Shown here: positions 1-4,595 of the stretch, one piece after another | Numbering within the stretch: the stretch's first letter is position 1 | Layout of the letters: each line of letters opens with the position of its first letter | Source: JBKBXU01 sp046313675 | GTDB lineage: Bacteria; Bacteroidota; Bacteroidia; Cytophagales; Cytophagaceae | Reading direction: 5' to 3' | NCBI GenBank assembly: GCA_046313675.1 | Contig: JBKBXU010000320.1 | Location: forward strand, 1-5,221 | Length of the DNA: 5,221 bases | The notes under the pieces: model-generated | Database searches by the model: none | Told to the model about the DNA's origin: nothing | What the model saw: the letters and a program-made list of their open reading frames with translations, nothing else | Made by a program: the position numbers and the translations under genes

Positions 1-332
1 GCCAAGCCCAGGCAGTTATGTGTTCCCAAAGATCCTACTTTAAGTGTTTGAATAGGAATCTTGAGGTAATCAATAGGGCTTGCCGGTGAGGCAAAATGCA
101 GGATGTAATCCAAATTCCCGGGTATATGAATGTATTTAGAAACATCGCAATGGTAGAATTCAAAATTCTTTAACTTCATTAGATGCTCTATATTTTTCAA
201 ATCCCCCGTGATCAGATTATCCATGGCAATAACATGAAAATCTTCCTTTATAAAACGGTCACAAAGGTGGGAGCCAAGGAAACCGGCTCCCCCCGTGATT
301 AAAACTCTTTTTTTTTGTGGTAATATATTCAT
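1..332 (-). CDS. uxs: UDP-glucuronate decarboxylase (UDP-xylose synthase), SDR family, N-terminal 110 residues
   Basis: This is an extended short-chain dehydrogenase/reductase that should convert UDP-glucuronate to UDP-xylose with bound NAD+ in the cytoplasm. The visible N-terminus has the Rossmann dinucleotide-binding loop TGGAGFLGSHL (residues 13-23), an acidic residue ending beta-2 (MDNLITGD, 37-44), DVS at 63-65, and the stretch HFASPASPIDYLKIP (79-93) followed by TLKVGSLGTHN. The ASPASP...YxxxP...TxKxGxxGTxN pattern is characteristic of UDP-glucuronate decarboxylases rather than GalE or RmlB. The catalytic YxxxK pair lies beyond the window edge, so activity cannot be confirmed. The ATG at 330-332 fits the family start, only a few residues before the Rossmann strand. 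It begins 9 bp after the ugd stop, so the two genes are almost certainly co-transcribed, and ugd makes its substrate. Codons 6-9 contain a run of nine A. Another NDP-sugar epimerase is possible but less likely. Confidence 0.85.
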   Translation of the reverse strand, partial: MNILPQKKRVLITGGAGFLGSHLCDRFIKEDFHVIAMDNLITGDLKNIEHLMKLKNFEFYHCDVSKYIHIPGNLDYILHFASPASPIDYLKIPIQTLKVGSLGTHNCLGL

Positions 333-341
333 GATAAAAAA

Positions 342-1676
342 TTAATGCGTTACAATCTCACTTCCTATTCTTACAACTTCACGTCCTATGGATTCATAAT
401 GATATCCGAGATCTTTCATTTGCTGAAGGTCAAAAACATTTCTTCCATCAAATATCACTTTGCTTTTTAGCAATTTATTCATTCTGGTGAAATCTGGTGT
501 CCTGAACTCTGACCATTCAGTCACTATAATTAAGGCTTCAGCATCTTTAAGTGCCTCATAGGCATTTTTATTATAATTAATTTTATCACCTAATAAATTG
601 CGGACATTCTCAATGGCTTCCGGGTCAAAAGCAGTAATTTCTGCACCCTCCTTCAAGAGCTCCTCAATCAAATATAAAGATGGCGCCTCTCTGATGTCAT
701 CTGTATTTGGTTTAAAGGATAAGCCCCATATAGCTAATTTTTTACCCTTAAGATCATTATTGAAGTGTGCTTTAATCTTAGGGAATAAAACCGTTTTCTG
801 CTCCTGGTTAACCTCCATCACAGATTTCAGAATTTTAAAATCAAAATTTGACTCTTCTGACATTTTTACCAATGCCTGAACATCTTTAGGAAAACAACTT
901 CCTCCATAACCAATTCCTGGGAAAAGGAATCTTTTGCCAATCCGGCTGTCAGTACCAATACCTATCCGTACCTGGTCAACGTTTGCCCCCAGTCTTTCAC
1001 ACAAATTGGCTACTTCATTCATAAATGAAATTTTCATAGCAAGGAAAGAATTGGCAGCATATTTAATTAATTCTGCCGACCGTTCGTCGGTAAATATAAG
1101 TGGATTCCCCTGTCTGACATAGGGGGCATAAAGCATTTCCATTACTTTACGTGCTCGTGGGGAGTTCGTGCCAACAACCACTCTTTCAGGTTTCATAAAA
1201 TCATCAACAGCAACACCTTCGCGCAAGAATTCCGGATTTGATACAATATCAAATTCAACTTTAGCATTTTTTGCAACTCTTTTTCTCACCTTTTCTGCTG
1301 TACCAACAGGAACTGTACTCTTGTCTACAATTACAACATACTGCTTTAACATTGGGCCGAGCTCTTCCGCCACATTTAGGACATATTTTAAATCAGCGGA
1401 GCCATCTTCACCGGGAGGTGTAGGCAGAGCCAGAAAAATAATTTCTGCATCCTCAATACCCTCTTCCAGATTGGTTGTGAATTTTAGCCTACCCTCCTGA
1501 ATATTTCTTTCAAACAAAATTTCAAGACCGGGCTCATAAATAGGCATTTGCCCCTGCTCCAGTTTTTTAACTTTTTTCTCATCTATATCAATACAGGTGA
1601 CGAAATTACCGGTCTCTGAGAAGCATGTGCCTGAAACAAGTCCTACATATCCAGTTCCTACTACTGCTATTTTCAT
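342..1676 (-). CDS. ugd: UDP-glucose 6-dehydrogenase
   Basis: This cytoplasmic enzyme oxidises UDP-glucose to UDP-glucuronate with two NAD+. The 444-residue length is normal for bacterial members. Visible motifs in order: N-terminal Rossmann loop VGTGYVGLVSG (6-16); acidic end of beta-2 (CIDID, 28-32); LPTPPGEDGSAD (84-95); DKSTVPVGT (118-126); SNPEFLREG (146-154) with the conserved Glu; AELIKYAANSFLAMKISFMNE from 201, with conserved Lys205 and Asn209; GYGGSCFPKD (256-265), which holds catalytic Cys261 and Asp265; and the C-terminal UDP-binding domain beginning near GKKLAIWGLSFKPNTDDIRE (311-330). All key residues are present, so it should be active. The ATG at 1674-1676 places the Rossmann strand at residue 2, as is usual. 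There is no Shine-Dalgarno sequence before it, as expected for Bacteroidota. It is the first gene of an operon with the decarboxylase that uses its product. The pair probably feeds surface polysaccharide or glycan synthesis. Confidence 0.96.
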   Translation of the reverse strand: MKIAVVGTGYVGLVSGTCFSETGNFVTCIDIDEKKVKKLEQGQMPIYEPGLEILFERNIQEGRLKFTTNLEEGIEDAEIIFLALPTPPGEDGSADLKYVLNVAEELGPMLKQYVVIVDKSTVPVGTAEKVRKRVAKNAKVEFDIVSNPEFLREGVAVDDFMKPERVVVGTNSPRARKVMEMLYAPYVRQGNPLIFTDERSAELIKYAANSFLAMKISFMNEVANLCERLGANVDQVRIGIGTDSRIGKRFLFPGIGYGGSCFPKDVQALVKMSEESNFDFKILKSVMEVNQEQKTVLFPKIKAHFNNDLKGKKLAIWGLSFKPNTDDIREAPSLYLIEELLKEGAEITAFDPEAIENVRNLLGDKINYNKNAYEALKDAEALIIVTEWSEFRTPDFTRMNKLLKSKVIFDGRNVFDLQQMKDLGYHYESIGREVVRIGSEIVTH

Positions 1677-1728
1677 GTGTCTTACTTTTTAAAATTAAAA
1701 ATCTATAATAAATCCTTCAACCAATAAA

Positions 1729-1801
1729 AAACCTTATTTTGGGTGAATATTTTTTCTTATTTTTCACGCAGAATAAGTATTGTATCCCAAATATAAGGTT
1801 T
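1729..1801. repeat. Imperfect inverted repeat in the divergent promoter region
   Basis: The left arm AAACCTTATTTTGGG (1729-1743) is complementary over 15 pairs to the right arm CCCAAATATAAGGTTT (1786-1801), with one extra T at 1792. The 42-bp spacer holds a smaller inverted pair, CTTATT (1756-1761) and AATAAG (1772-1777). The right arm, read on the minus strand, contains the TATATTTG box proposed for ugd. The left arm, read on the plus strand, gives TATTTTG, one base short of the same box. The repeat could be paired regulator half-sites or a duplicated promoter element in opposite orientation. A role as a single RNA hairpin is less likely, because the right arm would overlap the ugd promoter. 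Confidence 0.65.
1788..1795 (-). promoter_or_regulatory. Candidate -7 element for the ugd-uxs operon
   Basis: On the minus strand this reads TATATTTG, an exact match to the Bacteroidota -7 consensus TAnnTTTG. It would start a transcript with a leader of roughly 100 nt before the ugd ATG. No good TTG -33 element sits at the usual 19-21 bp spacing; the nearest TTG is 28 bp away, inside the palindrome at 1815-1828. The promoter is therefore plausible but only half supported. Confidence 0.4.
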
Positions 1802-1814
1802 ACCGTAAATATTC

Positions 1815-1828
1815 TATTGAATTCAATA
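1815..1828. promoter_or_regulatory. Perfect 14-bp palindrome, possible operator
   Basis: TATTGAATTCAATA is fully self-complementary. It lies 54 bp before the acyl-CoA dehydrogenase start and overlaps the TTG of that gene's candidate promoter, where a bound dimeric regulator could block transcription. It is AT-rich and seen only once in this window, so chance cannot be excluded. Confidence 0.35.
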
Positions 1829-1847
1829 AAAAAACATTATACTTTAT
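1817..1847 (+). promoter_or_regulatory. Weak candidate promoter for the acyl-CoA dehydrogenase gene
   Basis: TTG (1817-1819) is followed after 20 bp by TACTTTAT (1840-1847), which matches four of the six fixed positions of TAnnTTTG. Spacing and distance to the start codon (about 35 bp) resemble those of the much better rpsU promoter in this window. The imperfect -7 box makes the call tentative. Confidence 0.3.
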
Positions 1848-1882
1848 CGAATGTTTAATAAATAAATATTTTTTGCTATTCT

Positions 1883-3025
1883 ATGAATTTTGACATAAAT
1901 GAAAACCAGAAAATGATCTCCCAGATGGTTCGGGACTTTGGTACCAGAAACATAAAACCTAATGTTATGGACTGGGATGAGAAACAAGAATTTCCGGTGG
2001 AATTATTTAAAGAAATGGGGAAATTAGGCCTGATGGGCATCTTGGTTCCTGAAAGTTACGGTGGAGCAGGGTTAAGTTATCTGGAATATGTCACAGCGAT
2101 TATCGAGATTTCCAAAATAGATGGTTCAATCGGACTGTCCATGGCAGCTCATAATTCACTTTGCACTAACCATATACTACAATTTGGTAATGACCAGCAA
2201 AAACAAAAATGGCTACCCAAATTAGCCACTGCAGAATGGATTGGCGCATGGGGATTGACGGAACCTAATACAGGATCAGATGCAGCAAACATGAAAACGG
2301 TAGCCAAAGAAGACGGCGACTATTTTGTAATTAACGGTGCTAAGAATTTCATTACCCATGGTAAGTCCGGTGATGTTGCCGTAGTAATAGTACGAACCGG
2401 CGAACAAGGTGACAAGCGAGGTGCTACTGCCTTTGTCATTGAAAAAGGGACACCGGGGTTTTCTGCAGGAAGAAAGGAAAACAAATTAGGTATGCGGGCT
2501 TCCGAAACTACAGAACTAATATTTGACAACTGCCGTGTGCATAAGGAAAATATCTTAGGGCAAGTTGGTGAAGGGTTTATACAGTCGCTAAAGATACTTG
2601 ATGGAGGGAGAATCTCTATAGCCGCATTAAGCCTTGGTATTGCTGAAGGAGCTTATGAAGCCGCCCTGGCATATGCTCAGGAAAGACAACAGTTTAATAA
2701 ACCCATTTCTTCATTTCAGGGTATAAGTTTCAAACTTGCTGATATGGCCACTGAAATTGAAGCCGCCAAATTACTAACGTTTAGAGCGGCAGACATGAAG
2801 AACAAAGGGCTCAATATGACCAAAGAATCTTCAATGGCTAAATATTATGCTTCAGAAGTTGCTGTTAAAGTATCCAATGAGGCCGTACAGATATTCGGAG
2901 GCTATGGATATACAAAAGATTACCCTGTAGAAAAATTTTATAGGGACTTAAAACTATGCACTATTGGAGAAGGCACTTCGGAAATTCAAAAATTGGTAAT
3001 TTCCAGATGCCTTACACAAAAATAA
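1883..3025 (+). CDS. Acyl-CoA dehydrogenase (FAD-dependent, short-chain/butyryl-CoA type)
   Basis: This flavoenzyme introduces the alpha-beta double bond into acyl-CoA thioesters in beta-oxidation or branched-chain amino acid breakdown and passes electrons to electron-transfer flavoprotein. The 380 residues match the usual bacterial length. The N-terminal helical domain covers about 1-120. The first family signature GAWGLTEPNTGSD (121-133) opens the beta domain, with NGAKNFITHG (151-160) following. The C-terminal helical domain includes ALAYAQERQQFNKPISSFQG (261-280), and the second signature starts at QIFGGYGYTKDYPVEKFYRD (336-355). Glu363 in IGEGTSEIQ is the expected catalytic base, at the position used by short- and medium-chain enzymes. 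The chain-length preference cannot be read from sequence with certainty. The ATG at 1883 gives a standard N-terminus (FDINENQKMI); there is no Shine-Dalgarno sequence. No ETF or thiolase genes are nearby, so it appears to stand alone, divergent from ugd. Confidence 0.95.
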   Translation: MNFDINENQKMISQMVRDFGTRNIKPNVMDWDEKQEFPVELFKEMGKLGLMGILVPESYGGAGLSYLEYVTAIIEISKIDGSIGLSMAAHNSLCTNHILQFGNDQQKQKWLPKLATAEWIGAWGLTEPNTGSDAANMKTVAKEDGDYFVINGAKNFITHGKSGDVAVVIVRTGEQGDKRGATAFVIEKGTPGFSAGRKENKLGMRASETTELIFDNCRVHKENILGQVGEGFIQSLKILDGGRISIAALSLGIAEGAYEAALAYAQERQQFNKPISSFQGISFKLADMATEIEAAKLLTFRAADMKNKGLNMTKESSMAKYYASEVAVKVSNEAVQIFGGYGYTKDYPVEKFYRDLKLCTIGEGTSEIQKLVISRCLTQK

Positions 3026-3038
3026 TTCGGAACTATTT

Positions 3039-3068
3039 TTGACATTTACTAATTATTATTTAAATTTG
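3039..3068 (+). promoter_or_regulatory. Bacteroidota-type promoter of the rpsU-xerC-hpf unit
   Basis: TTG of TTTTTGACA (TTG at 3039-3041) is followed after 19 bp by TAAATTTG (3061-3068), an exact match to the Bacteroidota TAnnTTTG -7 element at the expected spacing. Transcription should start near 3073-3076, giving a leader of about 30 nt before rpsU. It begins only about 15 bp after the acyl-CoA dehydrogenase stop, so rpsU has its own promoter. This is the best promoter in the window. Confidence 0.8.
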
Positions 3069-3102
3069 CATCCCTTTAGAAGAAAAGAATATACTTTATA
3101 TT

Positions 3103-3297
3103 ATGATTATAATTAACGTAAAAGAAAACGAATCTATAGACAAAGCTCTTAAAAGATTTAAAAAGAAGTTTGAAAGAACTGGTGTTTTGAAAGAAGTAAG
3201 AAGCAGAAGCTTTTATGAAAAACCTTCTGTATCCAGAAGAACTGAAAAAATCAAAGCTATCTATAAACAAAAAATGTCTGCTGATCAAAATCAGTAA
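3103..3297 (+). CDS. rpsU: 30S ribosomal protein bS21
   Basis: bS21 is a small basic protein of the 30S subunit platform, next to the 3' end of 16S rRNA. The 64-residue product has the family core: VKENESIDKALKRFKKKFER (6-25), then TGVLKEVRSRSFYEKPSVSRR (from 26), a Lys/Arg-rich helix and a polar tail (SADQNQ). Tyr54, in KAIYKQKM, is at the residue reported to help bury the anti-Shine-Dalgarno sequence on Flavobacterium ribosomes. The leader contains AGAAGAAAAGAA (3078-3089), but this lacks a GGAGG core and ends about 13 nt before the ATG, so it is not a clear ribosome binding site. The gene opens a unit with xerC and hpf, an arrangement common in Bacteroidota. It is very short, but its identity is secure from the conserved core and its neighbours. 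Confidence 0.95.
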   Translation: MIIINVKENESIDKALKRFKKKFERTGVLKEVRSRSFYEKPSVSRRTEKIKAIYKQKMSADQNQ

Positions 3298-3320
3298 AAA
3301 CATTTCTTTTTACAGCATTT

Positions 3321-3369
3321 TTTACCATATTGACCTGTGGATAAACAGGGCGATATGGTAAATTTTTTT
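3321..3369 (+). terminator. Terminator-like hairpin covering the xerC start codon (possible attenuator)
   Basis: The 5' arm TTTACCATAT (3321-3330) pairs perfectly with ATATGGTAAA (3353-3362). Inside, T-G and G-C pairs, one A/G mismatch and a second stem, CCTGT (3334-3338) with ACAGG (3345-3349), enclose the six-base loop GGATAA. Seven T (3363-3369) follow at once. A stem plus U-tract is the form of an intrinsic terminator, although the basal stem is AT-rich. The ATG at 3355-3357 lies in the 3' arm and the alternative GTG at 3337 in the upper stem, so folding would also hide either xerC start. Its likely role is to end most rpsU transcripts and limit xerC and hpf read-through, to mask xerC translation, or both. 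Confidence 0.65.
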
Positions 3370-4233
3370 ATAAAACACCTTCAATACGAAAAGAGATATA
3401 GTCCTCACACTATTGTCTCTTATCAAAATGATCTGAGCCAGTTTAGCCTTTATCTTTCCACTTCGTACGAATTGGATGATCCATCAAAAGCAGATCATAA
3501 TATGATTCGATCATGGATTTTGGTTCTGATGGAAGAAGGCATAAACTCACGGTCTGTAAACAGAAAAATTGCCACACTAAGGTCTTATTATAAATATTTA
3601 TTTAAACAAGGACTTATATCTGTCAATCCTACAGAAAAAATCATTGCTCCGAAGATAAAGAAAGCCCTACCTTCGTTTATAGCATCTTCTGAAATGGATA
3701 AACTATTAGATCAGTTCGAGTTTGAACATACATTTGCAGGACTAAGAGATAGAGTTACACTTGAACTCTTATATGGAACAGGAATTCGATTATCCGAATT
3801 AATAGAATTGAAAGACAAGGATGTAAATCCTCATAGCGGTACAATTAAGGTTCACGGCAAAGGAGGCAAGGAAAGAATCATCCCAATGAACAAAACTTTA
3901 ATAACTAACATTAGTATATATAGAGGGGCAAAGGATGATCATATGAAGGGAAATAGTAAAGAGCATTTTTTATTAACGGACAAGGGCGACAAAACCTATC
4001 CTGTGTTTATATATCGCTTAGTAAAAAAATATTTATCTGGCATTCTTTCAGATAAAAAAAATCCTCACGTTTTGAGGCATACATTTGCAACACATTTATT
4101 AAATAAAGGGGCAGACTTAAATGCTGTAAAAGAACTATTAGGACATAGCAGTCTGGCCGCAACACAGGTGTATACCCACAATTCCCTTGATAAGATCAAG
4201 GCCATTTTTGATAAAGCGCACCCGAAATCGTAA
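3355..4233 (+). CDS. xerC: Tyrosine recombinase XerC/XerD family
   Basis: This site-specific tyrosine recombinase would act at the chromosomal dif site to resolve dimers. Its 292-residue length matches XerC/XerD. The N-terminal SAM-like core-binding domain spans about 1-90 (FFIKHLQYEKRYSPHTIVSY near the start, then SVNRKIATLRSYYKYL). The C-terminal catalytic domain contains every expected active-site residue: Arg145 (YGTGIRLSEL), Lys169 (HGKGGKER), His238 and Arg241 (HVLRHTFATHLL), His264 (LLGHSSL) and nucleophile Tyr273 (QVYTH). I chose the ATG at 3355 because it places the core-binding domain right at the N-terminus. An in-frame GTG at 3337 would add six residues (MDKQGD), and a TGA at 3331 excludes any earlier start. 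It lies between rpsU and hpf, the usual core-genome position, so a phage or transposon integrase is unlikely. XerC versus XerD cannot be settled from sequence alone. Confidence 0.9.
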   Translation: MVNFFIKHLQYEKRYSPHTIVSYQNDLSQFSLYLSTSYELDDPSKADHNMIRSWILVLMEEGINSRSVNRKIATLRSYYKYLFKQGLISVNPTEKIIAPKIKKALPSFIASSEMDKLLDQFEFEHTFAGLRDRVTLELLYGTGIRLSELIELKDKDVNPHSGTIKVHGKGGKERIIPMNKTLITNISIYRGAKDDHMKGNSKEHFLLTDKGDKTYPVFIYRLVKKYLSGILSDKKNPHVLRHTFATHLLNKGADLNAVKELLGHSSLAATQVYTHNSLDKIKAIFDKAHPKS

Positions 4234-4256
4234 GTTAAACTTTAAAATTGAGTACC

Positions 4257-4556
4257 ATGAAACTTCAAATTCAATCAATTCATTTTACTGCAGATCAAAA
4301 GCTTTTGGATTTTATTCAAAAGAAGATGGACAAATTGGAAACGTTCTATGATAAGATTATGAGTGGGGAAGTATATCTGCACCTGGACAATACTGACCAA
4401 CCACAGAATAAGCTAATTCATATCAAGTTATATGTTCCAGGATCCTCAATAATGGCAAAAGAACAAGGTGCCTCCTTTGAGGAAGCCACCGATCGGGCGT
4501 ATGAGAATCTAAAAAGACAGGTAAATAAGTTAAAAGATAAAATGCAAAGCTATTAA
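4257..4556 (+). CDS. hpf: Ribosome hibernation-promoting factor, short form (HPF/RaiA family)
   Basis: Proteins of this family bind the decoding region of the 30S subunit in slow-growing or starved cells and block mRNA and tRNA binding, storing inactive ribosomes. The 99-residue product has the family's beta-alpha-beta-beta-beta-alpha pattern: strand KLQIQSIHF (2-10), helix KLLDFIQKKMDKLETFY (15-31), strands around GEVYLHLD and KLIHIKLYVPG, then a long basic helix, SFEEATDRAYENLKRQVNKL. It ends there, so the C-terminal dimerisation domain of long HPF is missing. I chose the ATG at 4257; a TTG at 4248 would add three residues (MST) with no support. It begins 23 bp after the recombinase stop and is probably co-transcribed with it and rpsU. 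No separate promoter was seen. A terminator follows directly. Confidence 0.92.
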   Translation: MKLQIQSIHFTADQKLLDFIQKKMDKLETFYDKIMSGEVYLHLDNTDQPQNKLIHIKLYVPGSSIMAKEQGASFEEATDRAYENLKRQVNKLKDKMQSY

Positions 4557-4557
4557 T

Positions 4558-4593
4558 AAAAGAAATGGGTCGCTTATGCGACCCACTCTTTTT
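4558..4593. terminator. Bidirectional intrinsic terminator between hpf and metK
   Basis: TGGGTCGC (4566-4573) and GCGACCCA (4578-4585) form a perfect 8-bp GC-rich stem with a TTAT loop. Below it, AAAAGA (4558-4563) can pair with TCTTTT (4587-4592) across a small internal loop. The plus strand ends in five T (4589-4593). The minus strand ends in TTTCTTTTA. It sits in the 39-bp gap between two converging stop codons and should end transcripts from both sides. Confidence 0.9.
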
Positions 4594-4595
4594 GT

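Larger units (their letters stand above)
1677..1882. other. Divergent intergenic region between ugd and the acyl-CoA dehydrogenase gene
   Basis: This very AT-rich 206-bp spacer has no convincing small gene. It must hold the promoters of both divergent units. It contains a large imperfect inverted repeat (1729-1801), a perfect -7 box on the minus strand (1788-1795), a 14-bp palindrome (1815-1828) and a weak plus-strand promoter candidate (1817-1847). These are listed separately. Confidence 0.9.

Noticed and set aside
598..1500. Three plus-strand open frames inside ugd (598-879, 934-1122, 1168-1500)
   Set aside because: They lie antisense to the full, well-conserved ugd gene, show no recognisable family features and are typical shadow frames.
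1861..1882. TATTTTTTG just before the acyl-CoA dehydrogenase ATG as a -7 box
   Set aside because: The spacing within the box is wrong (TA, three bases, TTTG) and it ends only seven bases before the ATG, leaving no room for a normal leader.
2320..2529. Minus-strand open frame inside the acyl-CoA dehydrogenase gene
   Set aside because: It is antisense to the conserved beta domain and has no recognisable motif or start signal.
2980..3004. Inverted repeat GGAAATT / AATTTCC near the end of the acyl-CoA dehydrogenase gene, considered as a terminator
   Set aside because: The stem is AT-rich with an 11-base loop, lies inside the coding region and has no T-tract after it.
3076..3303. Minus-strand 75-residue open frame over rpsU, rich in Phe and Ser
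   Set aside because: It mirrors the Lys/Arg-rich rpsU codons. The hydrophobic look comes from the complement of AAA/AGA codons, not from a membrane protein.
3337..3354. GTG at 3337 as the xerC start
   Set aside because: It would add six residues before the core-binding domain. The ATG at 3355 matches the usual family N-terminus, though the GTG cannot be fully excluded.
4248..4256. TTG at 4248 as the hpf start
   Set aside because: The ATG nine bases later gives the standard MKLQIQSIHF start of the family.
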